Positions 30,654-41,610 are shown, counted from the stretch's first letter. The stretch: DNA of 64,000 nt from Pleurodeles waltl (GCF_031143425.1 NC_090440.1:338027844-338091843); one strand, 5' to 3'. The notes: a model not told the origin generated them from the letters alone. Program-made: numbers and translations.

Positions 30654-30749
30654 GTGAGTGTGTCTGACACTTTTTTGTACATAGCTGACAGCCAGGCTAT
30701 GTGCAACTGAGGGTAGTTAGTTACAGTCATGTTTTGCCCACTTTTGCAG

Positions 30750-30775
30750 GGGATTCTGGCTATATGTCCATCTGT
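30750..30775 (+). pseudogene. Harbinger C transposase exon 2 stub
   Basis: After the acceptor TTTTGCAG (30742-30749) the sequence encodes GDSGYMS, matching GDSGYPN in Harbinger D, and then breaks into the 3' flank of gene 3. The remainder of exon 2, including the catalytic glutamate, has been deleted. Confidence 0.8.
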
Positions 30776-30855
30776 GCTTTACTATTTGTTGAGTTGGTAT
30801 TGGTTGGTGAGGATAGTGGTTCAGTAGCACACTTGGGAGACAGTTCATGTCAGAA

Positions 30856-31665
30856 TCACTTATTTGACAGTGCCTTGGTCTTGGCTGGTGTACCAGTGCC
30901 ATATCTGAGTCTGAGGGACCGTTTGAGTGTCTGTTGTTGTGCTGTATGGGTAGGGGTGCTGGTCTCCTCTGTGTCCTTAGACAGTGGCACCAGTCCAGTT
31001 GCTGCTGCTGATGTTGATGGCTGGTCTGTATCGTGGTCTGTGGTAGGGGCTTCCTGGGTTGTGAAGTGCTGCAGCAGCACCCCTGCAATAGTGGCCATGG
31101 TGGCATTAAGCAGTTTCCATTGCTCCATGGCCTCTTGGTGGTGTGCTATCTGCACCCTTTGATTCTGGTCCAGGGTGGCCACTATCTGGTCCATCCTGTC
31201 ATGGGTATGGTGTATGCTCCAGGACCTCAAAGATCACCTCCTTTGATGCAGCATCCATCCATTGGCCTCCTCCTTGGCCCAGTGATGTCCTCCCACTGGG
31301 CCTAGCCCCCTGTGCCAGTGTCCCCTGCACAGGTCTGGTGGTACCACTTGCACTGGGGCCATCATCATCCTGCCTGTTGGTAGGTGGAGACTGTGGCCTC
31401 TGTACTTGTGTTCCACCAGTCTGTGGCCTGGATACACTGGTGTGGGGTTGTTTGCCATGTGCTGATGTTGGTGGCTGGGTGGTAGGGGTGTCAGTGTTGT
31501 CCTGCGTGGGGCTGATGGATGGTGACAGTCCAGGACTGTGTGATGGGCTAGGGTATTCCTCGCTGTCCAGAGTTCCCTCTCCAGTGTCCTGAATGGTGCC
31601 TCTGTTTCCATGTGGGGCTCTGGCACTCCTTGTCCTTTCCGTCTGGGTGGCATGGGTGGTGGTGC
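30856..31665 (-). pseudogene. Harbinger C gene 3 exon 2
   Basis: Starts after an acceptor CCCCACAG at 31665 (preceded by a run of 14 C on the minus strand). The first 140 codons (MPPRRKGQGVPEPHMETEAP ...) are in one frame and end in a stop at 31234; the conserved coiled coil 'MDQIVATLDQNQRVQIAHHQ' and the basic end 'LKRSLRLRYGTG...KTKALSNK' follow in a frame ending at 30856. The exon corresponds to 42416-41611 in Harbinger D. One frameshift separates the halves. Confidence 0.7.
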
Positions 31666-31961
31666 CTGTGGGGGGGGGGGGGAATTGACATGTATGTTAC
31701 ATATACAAAATCAGATGGGGTGCACAGAGTAGGCCTCTTTTGTGCAGGTTGCTTATTGCATTTAGCATGGGCTGTGGAGGTGCATTGTGTGTGGTGTAGT
31801 GCCAATATGATACCTTGCAGTTAGTGGGTTTGTGGGCATGCAAGGTGACTGGATGTAGTGATTGTGGCCAGGGTGGGGTGTGGTCCTGGTAGTAGTTGGA
31901 GGGGTGAGGTGGTGCATGCATTACAGGTGTGGTGGATATAGGGTAATTGTAGATGACTTAC

Positions 31962-32339
31962 ACAAGTCCATTCCTCCAGTGACTCCAGTGAGGCCTTCAG
32001 GGTGCAGGATGGCCAGTACCTTTTCCTCCCAGTCAGTGTAGTCGGGGGTGTTGGTTGAGGTCCTCCCCCAGTCCTCTGGACTGCAATGTTGTATCTGGAT
32101 GCCATGGACCTCACCTTCCAGTGCAGGTCATTCCATCTCTTGCGGATGTTGTCCCTGGTGCGTGGATGGTTTCCCACTGCGTTGACCTTGTTCACTATTG
32201 TCTGCCATAACTCCATCTTCCTGGTGATAGGTGTGTGCTGGAACTGTGATCCAAATATTTGTGGCTCGACCTTGAGTATCTCGTCCACCATTGTTCTTAA
32301 CTCCCTTTCGATGAAGTGTGGGTGCTTAGGGGATGCCAT
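31962..32339 (-). CDS. Harbinger C gene 3 exon 1: NAIF1-like Myb domain
   Basis: ATG at 32339, open to a consensus donor (GTGTAAGTC) at 31962: MASPKHPHFIERELRTMVDE, 'KMELWQTIVNKVNAVGNHPR', 'NIRKRWNDLHWKVRSMASRY', 'AVQRTGGGPQPT'. The trihelix/Myb core with its three tryptophan/aromatic positions is intact. After the proline-rich stretch the sequence (TGRKRYW) departs from the usual TTWEEQVLA, suggesting a small shift near the end. It is the best candidate for a still-translatable gene 3 exon besides that at 1-342. Confidence 0.75.
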
Positions 32340-32640
32340 GGTATGTGTTGTAGGTGGTGTGTGGATATTGGTGAGGGTGCTGGTGTGTGGTTGGGTGTGT
32401 GAGTTGTGTGTTGTTGCATTCAGCGTCTGCTTGTAGTGTTGTCAGTCTGGCTTCCCCTATTGGCGATGCAAAGGATTGTGGGGTGTTTCTGTGAGTGTTT
32501 TATAGTGTTGTGGATGTGTGTCAGGTGTGTGGATTTCAAACTTGCCAATGTGTGCATCTCTTGCTGTTGGGTCCCATAGCTGGCCGTGTCGGTCTGTACC
32601 GCCAATGGTCATTCGGCATCCACTAACCACTGCGGTGATA

Positions 32641-32785
32641 TGTGCAACAGTATTTGTGTGCTTCCCTTCCATTTTACCTTTTGCTATTCTGTCTAGAATC
32701 TACACACATTCTTTCAGCTTAGATGCAGTCATAATGTTTTCCTACATATAGAACACACTATTTCACAAATCTGTAAAATCTCTGT
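32641..32785. other. Unassigned spacer
   Basis: 145 bases between the truncated Harbinger C and the LTR end at 32786. Nothing recognisable; probably flanking sequence older than the Gypsy insertion. Confidence 0.4.
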
Positions 32786-32939
32786 TGGAAAGTGGATTAT
32801 TGTTAAGGGCAGGTAAGTACCTACACTTAGCAATAGGCCACTAACCCCCAGTATGTTCAGTTAGGTCTTAATAATTTAACCCCCAGCTTAACACTTGTTA
32901 GCTTGGCAACAAGCAACAGGGCTTAACTTAGGAGACAAA
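32786..32939 (-). repeat. Gypsy 3' LTR, terminal part
   Basis: Starts TGTTGGAAAGTGGATTATTG on plus (the complement of the LTR's 3' end), and the same sequence recurs at 63891. Ends at the AAA (32937-32939) that Harbinger E duplicated. Confidence 0.88.
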
Positions 32940-33699
32940 GGCCCTCATTATGACATTGACTGTGAGTGATAAAGTGGCGGTAATACCACCAATAGGCTGG
33001 CGGTAATTACCGTCAAATTATGACCATGGCGGTGATAACTCCCACAGACAGCCAATGTACCACACCAACCGCCAGGGCTTTAACACCACTGACCACGACG
33101 GTAGCCAACAACAGCCAGACGGAAGACAAAGTACCGCCCACCATATTAAGTCCTTGCAATCTACCAGGAATTCCAAGACAGTACCAACGCCATCAAAAGC
33201 CTGGCAGAAACAGATCACAGAAGAGCAAAGACCCACCATCAGAGGGATGAACAGCGCCACCATGGATCTGGAACTGCAAGTCTTCCTGATGCTTATCTAC
33301 GTCATACTCCACCTGGAACACCAATGCCAACAAAGATGACAATGGTGCGTACAGCCTCCTAGCATACAAGGGAGGGAGGGAGGAAAATTAGAGTGACACA
33401 CTCATGCAGGGCACACACCCGACAGACACACACCATACATACAACCAGCTGCAGATGAAAAACAATGGCGCACAACACACGGCAGAATAATGCAAGGACA
33501 ACAAGAATGAAGTAATGAGAATATATTGATTGTGAACAGCTACCAAAAGAACCAATTGAACGAAAAACAGATATGTACAAATGTACACAAAGGGCCAATG
33601 GCCAGTCCAAAGTACTAGGGGCCCACATAGCCCCAGGGCACAGTCCAATGCCTAACTCGAATCCAGACTTCATCAGTATAGAACTTTGCAGGGGCATCA

Positions 33700-35091
33700 G
33701 TTTGCAAGTGGGCAGGCACCTTAGGGGGATGAGGGGTGGGGGGCACCTCAGCTGAATACGTCAACAAGCCCACTGATTCTGGAGGGGGCTCCATGCCCAT
33801 TTCTCTGTGCTGGGAAGTGCAAGACCACAGTCTCTCAGGTGGGTGACTTGCCCACTGCTTCTGGAGGGGGCTCCATGCCCATTACTCTGTGCTGGGGTGT
33901 GCAAGGCCACAGTCTCTCTGGTGGGTTACTTGCCCACTGCTACTGGAGGGGGCTCCATGCCCATTTCTCTGTTCTGGGGAGTGCAAGGTCACAGTCTTTC
34001 AGGGTGGGAACATGCCCATTGCTTCTGGAGGGGGGCCCTTGTACAGCAGTCCCTGGTTGGTGGCCTACACGGCTTCCGCTGGTGGTAATGGCTGCACTGC
34101 GTCATCTGGAGGTGAGGGCTGCACTGTGTCAGCAGGTGAAGGTACCTCCTGGCCATCCTCTGCTGGAGGTGAGGGCTGCACTTTCTCAGCAGGTGAAGGT
34201 GCCTCCTGGGCAGCCTCTGCAGGAGGAGTAGGCTGCACTTTATCAGCTGGCGGTGAGGGCCCCATGACCACTGGTGGTGGCGGTGGTGGTGTCACCCTGA
34301 CAGCCTCTGCTAGAGGTGAGAGCTGCACTGTGTTAGCAGGTGGAGGTGCCTACTGGGCAGCCTTTGCTCGAGGGGAGGGCTACACTGTCTCAGCGGTGAA
34401 GGTGACTCCTGGGTAGCCTCTGCAGAAGGAGTAGGCTGCACTTCCTCAGCTGGCGGGAGGGCCCTGTAACCACTGGTGGTGGTGTCACCCTGACACCCTC
34501 TACTGGACTTGATTGCTTCTTCCCCCTCATGGCAGGAGGCATTGGATCCTTACCCTTCCTGGCAGGGGTTAAGGGCTTCTCCCCCTTCATGGCAGGATGT
34601 GCGGGCTCCTTAGCCTTCCTGACAAGAGTTGAGGGCTCTTTCCCCTTCATGGCAGGAAGTGCAGGCTCCTTCCCCTTCAAGGCAGGAGGTCAAGTTGGAC
34701 AAGGAAAAGCTTCTTAGGGACAGTGGGGCAGGATGAGGGAGGAGGGATGGGAGTGGAGGTTGAGGGAGTGGTTGTTGGAGGTGTATGTCTGCTGGACTTG
34801 GGTGCAGGTGTATTGGCAGTGTACTGATGTGCGGTGGATGGCTGTTGGGTGTGTGAGTGCTTGCGTTTGTGTCCTTTAGGGGGGGACAGACAGGGTGGGA
34901 GAGGACACAGTGGACACGTGTATGGATACTGTGGAGGTGTCTGCTAGTGAGGTGTGTGTGCTGCTTGGTGTGGTGATGCTGGTGGTGGATGTTGATGCAG
35001 TACATGCAGGAGTGAGTGTCAATGTGACTGTGGGGGAGGTGGTACATGAGGAGGAGGGGGAGACAGTAGAGGCACTGGATGTGGTTGTGTC
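33700..35091 (-). pseudogene. Harbinger E gene 1 exon 3, distal part
   Basis: Minus strand: Thr/Ser/His-rich sequence (35047 downward, 'CINIHHQHHHTKQHTHLTSR'), a conserved KSFSLSNLTS-like relic of the KLFLSxxDLF motif, then 10-residue units of the type MKGKEPALPA (34680-34490), and 'AEKVQPSPPAED'-type units (34328-34065). The 10-residue period equals that of copies B and D, but the unit sequence differs. The upstream part of the exon lies at 46256-46980 beyond the solo LTR. Confidence 0.7.
33806..34030. repeat. About 70-80-bp tandem repeats at the distal end of Harbinger E gene 1
   Basis: Units built around GTGCAAGGCCACAGTCTCTC and CTGGAGGGGGCTCCATGCCC, three to four copies. Positionally equivalent arrays exist in Harbinger B and D. 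Confidence 0.8.
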
Positions 35092-35779
35092 TGTAGTAGG
35101 CTGGCCTGGCTTATAGTGGGTACCTTGTGGTACTTACACCTTGTGCCAGGTCAAGTTATCCCTTATTAGTAGATTAGAGATGTTCTAGCAGCTTAGGCTG
35201 ATAGAGGTAGCTATAGCAGAGCAGCTTAGGCTGAACTTGGAGACATGCAAAGCTCACCCCTACTATACCACTTATATGACTTAGCACTATATAATAAGAA
35301 AACACAATACTCAGAGTTACTAACACTTTAAAGGTACTTTATTTTAGTGACAATGGTGATCATTACAACCCTGGCGGTCGGTGTTAAAGCGGCGGTAAGA
35401 CCGCCAACAGGCCAGCGGAAAAAAAATTGAATTACAACCATGACGGAAACCGCCAACAAAGACAGCCACTTTAACACTCCGACCGCCACTGCGGTGAAAA
35501 CAAACAGCACGGCGGTCACCGCCAACAGACAGGCGGGAGACAATGTACCACCCACAGTATCACAACCTACCAATCCGCCACCTTTTCCGGGGCGGATTAA
35601 CCGCGAACAAAAACACGGTGGAAACAGGACTCCGAAGGGAAAACGCTCACCTCTGCACACCCCACGAGGAACCAGGACGCCATGGAACCAGAGCTCCACA
35701 TTTTACCAGCTTTCATCTTCTTGCTCCTCTACCAGGAACACGAACGCCGTCAGCGAAGACCACGGTGAGTACTGCACCT

Positions 35780-36110
35780 ACGACACAGGGGAGGGGAGAG
35801 GGAAAAAACAGTGAAACACACACGCAACACCCCCACCCCCACCCTCACCCACTACAACACACACACTAATACAGCATAATACATTACAGTTACACCCCCC
35901 AAGCCCCCCGGAAGAATGCAAAGACAAAAGGAAATGAGCTGAACGATTGGAATATATTAAAATTCAGTAGTCAAATAATATACATACACTATATGACGGA
36001 GAGAACACTGCAGGGGCATCAGATAGAAATAAAACAGGCACCACAGGGGGAAGGGGAAAGAGGGGGCACCTCAGCCGGTTGAGTGCACGACGCCAAATCC
36101 ACGAGGGGGC
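35780..36110. other. Harbinger D left subterminal non-coding region
   Basis: Short CA/CCCA-rich tract at 35815-35890 followed by AT-rich sequence, 3' of gene 1. It corresponds to 33400-33650 in Harbinger E. No gene. Confidence 0.6.
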
Positions 36111-36115
36111 CACAT

Positions 36116-36360
36116 GCCCACTGTTCAATCCTGGGGAGTGCAAAGCCACAGTCTCTCAAGTCTCTACAGTGGGTGGTTTGCCCACTGTTCAATCCTGGGG
36201 AGTGCAAAGCCACAGTCTCTCAAGTCTCTACAGTGGGTGGTTTGCCCACTGTTCAATCTTGGGGAGTGCAAAGCCACAGTCTCTCAAGTTTCTACAGTGG
36301 GTGGTTTGCCCACTGGTCAATCCTGGGGAGTGCAAAGCCACAGTCTCTCAAGTGGATAAC
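36116..36360. repeat. 64-bp tandem repeat, four units
   Basis: Units start at 36116, 36180, 36244 and 36308, each GCCCACTGTTCAATCCTGGG ... CAGTGGGTGGTTT, nearly identical. A related pair of about 67-bp units with GTGCCCAGAGTGCTT(C/T)AT follows at 36391-36560. Confidence 0.93.
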
Positions 36361-36595
36361 AGTCTCCACTGGTTATGGAGGGGGCTTGGTGCCCAGAGTG
36401 CTTCATCCTGCCAAGGACAGAGGTAGTGGATGTGATACTCCACTGGTTCTGGAGCAGGCTTGGTGCCCAGAGTGCTTCATCCTGCCAATGACAGAGGTAG
36501 TGGATGTGATACTCCACTGGTTCTGGAGGGGGCTTGGTGCCCAGAGTGCTTTATCCTGCTCGTGGCGGCCTCAGTAGCGTCAGTGCATTTGGCGC

Positions 36596-38605
36596 TCATG
36601 GGCCTGCGGTGCTTGTGGCTGTCCTGTCTTTGACAGCGGTGCTTGTGGCGGTCCTGTCTTGGGCAGCGGTGCTTGTGGCGGTCCTGTCTTTGGCAGCGGT
36701 GCTTGTGGCGGTCCTGTCTTTGGCAGCGGTTCTTGTGGCGGTCCTGTCTTTGGCAGCGGTGCTTGTGGCGGTCCTGTCTTTGGCAGCGGTTCTTGTGGCG
36801 GTCCTGTCTTTGGCAGCGGTGCTTGTGGCGGTCCTGTCTTTGGCAGTGGTTCTTGTGGCGGTCCTGTCTTTGGCAGCGGTGCTTGTGGCGGTTCTGTCTT
36901 TGGCAGTGGTGCTTGTGGCGGTCCTTTGGAAGCGGTGTTTGTGGCGGTCCTGTCTTGGGCAGCGGTGCTCGTGGCGGTCCTGTCTTGGGCAGCGGTTCAT
37001 CTGCTGGTGGTGCTGTCTTGGGCAGCGGTTCAGCTGCTGGCGGTCCTGTCTTGGGCAGCGGTTCGGCTGCTGGCGGTCCTGTCTGGGCCAACGGGGCTGC
37101 TGACGGTTGCCTTCTGGGCAGCGGGGCTGCTGGCGGTTGCCTCCTGGCCAGCGGGGCTTCTCTGCCGTGGTGATCTTCCCAGACTTGCCGGATTTCTTGT
37201 GCCCCTTCCCCACCATGGAAGGTGTCACTGCTGACTCCACACTCCCACCTGTGCCCCTGGGAGCGGCTTTGCTGGCTGTTGTCTTCCCCCTCTCCCACTG
37301 GGCACTGGCCACCTTTTGATGCTTGACAGGTGGGGGACTGTCCGTGCTGGGGCTCCTTGCCACACTGGCTGCCCTGCTGCCTGGTGCACTCCAGAATCCG
37401 GTGACTACTGGCACCACTGGTCCCGGAGATGTTGTGGCTGAGGTGCTATGTTGGGACCTGGAGAGTCGGGCCCTAGGAGACTGACGGGGTGGGGGAGGTG
37501 AGGGAAAGAGGTCAAGGGTGGACAGGAAAAGTTTCTTAGGAACACTGGGACGGGTAGCTGGAGGGGGGTTGAGAGTGGAGGAAGAGGTTGTGGTTGTAGG
37601 AGGTGTACATTTGGTGACTTTGGGTGAAGGTGCATGCGCTGGAGGCTGTCGTGAGGTGGATGGCTGTTGGGTGGGTGTGTGCCTGCGTTTGTGTACCTTG
37701 GGAGGTGGCATCACAGACACACTGGGAGAGGACACAGGGGATGTGTGAATGGTAGTGGGGGTGGTGACTGCATGTGAGCGGGATGTGGTGGTGGGTGTGC
37801 TGGTGATGGACGTAGATGTAGTGCATGCAGGTGTGAGTGGAGACGGGACTGGGAGGGAGAAGGGAGATGAGGAGGAGGGGTACACAGTGGAGGCAGTGGA
37901 TGTTGGTATGTCTACATTGTGTAATGCTTGCGTGAGTGCCTGTGGGATGTGTGGTGCTTATGTTTGCCTGAGCTTCCCTTGTGTGTTGAGGTGTGTGCAT
38001 GCTGGTCTGATGGTGTGCTTGGTATAGGCTGGGGCACATGGGATTGGGTCTGGGTGGAGAAAGTTGGAGGAGGGAGGCTAGAGACAGGGACAATGGCTGC
38101 CATCAGTGCTGAGGCCAGAGTCTGAAAAGCTCACTGAAGGGCTACCTGACCAGAATTAATGCCCTACAGGAATGCATTGGTTTGTTGCAACTGTCTCGCT
38201 ACACCCTGGATGGCATTCAAAATGGTAGACTGCCCAACAGTGAGGGACCTGAGGAGGTCAATGGCCTCCTCACTGAGGGCAGCAGGGGTGACTGGGGCAG
38301 GGGCTGAGGTGCCTGGGGCGAAGGAGATGCCCACCCTCCAGGGTGAGCGGGCACGGGGCAAAGGCTGAGGGGCTGCTGGGAGGGCGGTGCTGGAGAGGGG
38401 GGTGGCGGCTGTACCTGTAGATGCGGGTGGCACAGATGGGGCCGCCACCACAAGGGAGCTCCCATCAGAGGACGAGTCCGTATCGCTGGTGCAGCTCCTG
38501 TCCCCTCGCCTTCCATCCCACTGGTGAAATCAGAGTCCGTAGTGTCGTCCTACAGGGCCATATGGGGTGCAGGTCCCTCCTGCTCCGGTGCCACTGCTCC
38601 TCCGC
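36596..38605 (-). pseudogene. Harbinger D gene 1 exon 3: coiled coil, proline-rich region, 10-residue repeats
   Basis: From the acceptor near 38620: acidic/Gly-rich start with an in-frame stop (PHMAL*DDTTDSD), a phase change, then 38451-38164 'FAPGTSAPAPVTPAALSEEA' and 'IDLLRSLTVGQSTILNAIQG' (coiled coil). Then 37885-36596 is one 429-codon frame: Ser/Thr/Pro-rich, PPPKVHKRRHTPTQQPS (basic, NLS-like), the conserved PKKLFLSTLDLFPSPPPP, a lysine-rich segment (KGHKKSGKSGKITTAEK) and the 10-residue repeats. The role is unknown; a basic repeat tail behind a Myb domain suggests non-specific DNA or chromatin contact. At least one stop and two shifts. Confidence 0.75.
36597..37150. repeat. 30-bp minisatellite in gene 1 of Harbinger D, about 18 units
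   Basis: Unit TGCTTGTGGCGGTCCTGTCT + TTGGCAGCGG. About 13 closely similar units run to about 36975, then five diverged ones to 37150. Units alternate between GCTTGTGG and TTCTTGTGG between 36680 and 36880, i.e. a 60-bp higher-order unit. Being a multiple of three it keeps frame; on the coding minus strand it reads DRTATSTAAK or, in another phase, DRHKHRCQRQ. Hydrophobic AVLVAVLSLA frames on plus are antisense artefacts. Confidence 0.93.
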
Positions 38606-38996
38606 CTGATGATGATGCTAATGCACACATGTACAGGGAGACCACAAAAAGGGGGGGAGACAGAAGAAAGACAAGTTGAGTGCATGCATTACCGCTACCG
38701 TTGGAGGACACGACAGACAAAGAAGCCCCATGCACTACGCGCGCACTTGGGGTCCACTATTCAATGCCTGGAAAATGGCCTACAAGGCTATGGCCGATAT
38801 CTGCACACATGGATGTCACAGGAGCCGGACTAGGTGTAGTTGGCACTGTACTCAGGTGGGGAAGGTGCCACAGGGTCTGCCTGAAAAAGGGGACTTAACT
38901 AGCACACTCACCCTGGCCTAGGGAAACCCACAGCCCACCTTCCCCACCCAGACATCTCCACTGCATGCTGAATCAGCAGAATGAGAGTGAACTCAC

Positions 38997-39267
38997 CCCC
39001 TTGTTGCTGCTGTGATGCCCTCAAGCACCCATCCAACTCCGGGTACGCCACCGCCAGGATCCCGAACATCAGGGGGGTCATGGTGCGACAGGCACCCCTC
39101 CCACATTGGGAGGCCATCCCAAGCTGGGCCTCCGCCGTCTTCTTGCTCCAGCGGCGAATGTCCTCCCATCTTTTCCGGCAGTGGGTGCTCTGTCTGTGAT
39201 AGACCCCCAGGGTTCGGACGTCCTTGGCGATGGCTTGCCAAGTATCCTTCTTCTGGTGGGCACTGAC
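38997..39267 (-). CDS. Harbinger D gene 1 exon 2 (Myb-like domain)
   Basis: Bounded by acceptor CCTGTAG/GTCAG at 39267 and donor GGGG/GTGAGT at 38997 and open throughout: VSAHQKKDTWQAIAKDVRTL, 'GVYHRQSTHCRKRWEDIRRW', 'KKTAEAQLGMASQCGRGACR', 'TMTPLMFGILAVAYPELDGC'. It is the best-preserved copy of this exon and shows the Myb/SANT helix-turn-helix tryptophans (W of TWQA, W of RWED, W of RRW). Confidence 0.85.
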
Positions 39268-39464
39268 CTACAGGAATTGTACAGGGGAAAAAGAGAAGTT
39301 ATTACCAACTGCACCGTCACAGTCATTGGCCCGCATACCTACCCTTGCCATGTGGCACATGCACTCACCATCGTTTCATGCACGCCTGATTCTCCCCCCC
39401 CTCTCTTTCATCCACCACACTCCACACAGGAATTGCCCATACAGCATGCTCCCAGTGTACTTAC

Positions 39465-39573
39465 CTGTTTGTCTGGAGGACAGTAGCATGTACTGGGGGA
39501 TGACCCCATCCACGAGTTTCTCCAACTCCTCCGTGCTGAAGGCAGGGGCCCTTTCCCCAGACGCATGACCCAT
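39465..39573 (-). CDS. Harbinger D gene 1 exon 1
   Basis: ATG at 39573: MGHASGERAPAFSTEELEKL then 'VDGVIPQYMLLSSRQTGK', ending at a GTAAGTACAC donor. Matches 29473-29360 in Harbinger C except for the LYGRPEVQ part, which reads LLSSRQTGK and may reflect a small shift. It starts at the edge of the divergent promoter. Confidence 0.78.
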
Positions 39574-40020
39574 TGTCTCTTCCAGACTGAGGTCACAGCA
39601 GCACTTGCAGTGTAGGTCCTCTCCTGTCGAAGATCAGGTATCAAGTGATTGAACAGATAGAAAATGGCGGTCACGTCCACTGCAGTGCATACCGTCACCG
39701 CCAGCGTACATCGTCATTGGCTCCTGGGACCCATAGGGTCCAATGTTAACCAATGCAGAATTGCTCCACGGTCTTCGACCGCCTACCGCGACGGTGTACA
39801 ACGCCAGCGCAGTTACCTCACATCCCATTGTCCCACTTTAAAGGGCAGGCAGCTGCCATTTCAGGGCCCCACATGGCTTTATTTTAAACTGCGTCACACA
39901 TACCTAGGCCTTGGCTCAACACTCATACAGGCAAAATTCAGGTTGTGAATGGTTTTCTGAGTAAGCTGTGTTTACTTACCTCTGAGTTGGTTGACTCTGT
40001 GCTCGCTGTTGTCCTTCATA
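39574..40020. promoter_or_regulatory. Divergent promoter region of Harbinger D
   Basis: About 450 bases between gene 1 (minus) and the transposase exon (plus, acceptor CCTTCATAG at about 40013-40021). Contains CCACTTTAAAGGGC near 39833 and TTTATTTTAAAC near 39878 as AT-rich candidate core elements. Alignment with 29474-30010 of Harbinger C would show what is conserved. Confidence 0.5.
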
Positions 40021-40021
40021 G

Positions 40022-40671
40022 GCACCGTCCGCTGGGACATGTGAGGAGATGGCGGCATCTTCTGGTGGACCGACCGCAGGTGGACCTGTCTACAATGGAG
40101 GAAAGACATGTAATCATCACCTACAGGCTTGATCGTGCCACAATCCTGGAACTCTGTGCCCAGTTGGAGCCAGACCTTATGTCAGCTATCCGCCATCCCA
40201 CAGGAATCCCCCCTCAAGTGCAGGTGCTGTTAGTACTCCATTTCCTTGCAAGTGGGTCATTTCAAACTACAGTGGCCATAGCATCAGGGATGTCCCGGCC
40301 TATGTTTTCCAACGTATTGTCCAGAGTGTAGTCTGCCCTGCTGAAACACATGCGGAGCTACATCGTGTTCCGTCAGGTGGAGGGTTTGCCTACAGTGAAA
40401 GGTGACTTCTATGCCCCTGGACACATCCCCAACATCATAAGTGCCTTTGATGGGACACATGTGGCCTTGGTCCCCCCGCAGGAGTGAACAGGTATACAGA
40501 AACCGGAAGAGTTACCATTCGATGAATGTGCAGATGGTGTGTTTGGCAGACCAGTACATCTCCCATGTTAATGCCATATTTCCTGGCTCAGTGCATGACG
40601 CTTACATCCTGCGGAATAGCAGCATCCCTTATGTGATGGGGCAACTCCAGAGGCACCGTGTGTGGCTATTA
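40022..40671 (+). pseudogene. Harbinger D transposase main exon, one stop and one frameshift
   Basis: Reads 'VDLSTMEERHVIITYRLDRA', 'LLVLHFLASGSFQTTVAIAS', then a TAG within SNVLSRV*SALLKH (40330), then 'PNIISAFDGTHVALVPP' (first catalytic D). The phase changes at about 40483 (CCGCAGGAGTGAACAGG) to continue 'SEQVYRNRKSYHSMNVQM', 'VCLADQYISHVNAIFPGSVH' and 'DAYILRNSSIPYV' (second D). Donor TTAG/GTGAGC at 40671. HARBI1-like DDE nuclease, inactive as it stands. Confidence 0.87.
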
Positions 40672-40771
40672 GGTGAGCACCTGGAACAAAATTGTTGGGA
40701 ATAGTTGTCTGGGTCTGGGGATATCCCTACAGGTTAGTGTGTGTCTAACAGTTGTCCCTCGCCATTTACAG

Positions 40772-41154
40772 GTGACTCTGGTTACCCCAACCTGTCATGG
40801 CTACTGACCCCAGTGAGGAATCCCTGGACAAGGGCTGAGGAACGCTACAATGAGGCCCATGAGCGAACTAGGAGGATTATAGAGCGGACCTTCGGCCTCC
40901 TGAAGGCCAGGTTCAGGTGCCTCCATATGACAGGTGGTTCCCTATTCTACTCACCAAAGAAGGTGTGCCAGATCATCGTGGCCTGCTGTATGCTTCGCAA
41001 CTTAGCTTTGCGATGACAGGTGCCTTTTCTGCAGGAGGATGGTCCAGATGGAGGTGTTGTGGCAGCTGTGGAGCCTGTGGACAGCGAAGACGAGGAAGCA
41101 GAAGAAGAGGACGTCGACAACAGGGACTCTGTGATCATGCAATTCTTCCAGTGA
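40772..41154 (+). pseudogene. Harbinger D transposase last exon, with catalytic glutamate and a premature stop
   Basis: Acceptor CCATTTACAG at 40771. GDSGYPNLSWLLTPVRNPWT, 'RRIIERTFGLLKARFRCLHM' (E of IIERTFG is the third catalytic residue), 'KKVCQIIVACCMLRNLALR', then TGA at about 41014, where Harbinger E has a sense codon. Beyond it the frame continues to an acidic tail 'SEDEEAEEEDVDNRD' ending at TGA 41152-41154. The premature stop would remove only the acidic tail. Confidence 0.85.
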
Positions 41155-41610
41155 GACACAGGTAAGAATACAAACCTGCCTACTACATGTACTTTAACAC
41201 TACTACCTCTCTACTGTCTGTCCTTTTCACCCACTGTATGGTCACTGAGTTGTCACTTTCCCTTACGATTTCACAGATGTGGGTCCCACTGTGTGACATC
41301 TGCTTTGTTTCCTCATGGACCAGAGCTGTGTGACATAGGTATGTTGACATTACAATTGATAAAGCATTTTGTCACTGTAATTGCTAATACAACAATTCGA
41401 GATTGTTTTGTGCTTTCAGGGTGTTTATTTACGTGCTAAATAGTGGAGGGGGTTGTAAAATGGTGAGGGGTGATTGTGGAGGAATGTCTATGGCCGACCT
41501 ATTAGTCTCACAGGTGCATTGTCCAAAGGGGCATAGGAAGTGGAGCTGGGGCAGTTTGAGGATGGACAGGGTGACAAGGTGGGACCAAAAGGATGACATT
41601 CAGGGTGGTC

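Larger units (their letters stand above)
26508..32640 (+). mobile_element. Harbinger C, right end truncated
   Basis: Left terminal repeat GGCCCTCATTATGAAC begins at 26508. The element has the complete left half: gene 1 with three exons on the minus strand, a divergent promoter region, and transposase exon 1 on plus. Transposase exon 2 is cut after a few codons and joined directly to gene 3 exon 2. Gene 3 (minus) is nearly complete. The right subterminal region (TACCGCCAATGG at about 32599) is present but the terminal repeat is missing after about 32640, so no target duplication can be checked. Confidence 0.8.

Noticed and set aside
36116..36560. Regular spaced repeats considered as a CRISPR array
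   Set aside because: Units are contiguous 64-bp tandem repeats with no unique spacers, in a eukaryotic transposon.
36534..37234. Long hydrophobic (AVLVAVLSLA) and glycine/cysteine-rich plus-strand frames that look like membrane or keratin-like proteins
   Set aside because: They are antisense translations of the 30-bp minisatellite in gene 1 on the minus strand; period-three repeats keep all six frames open.
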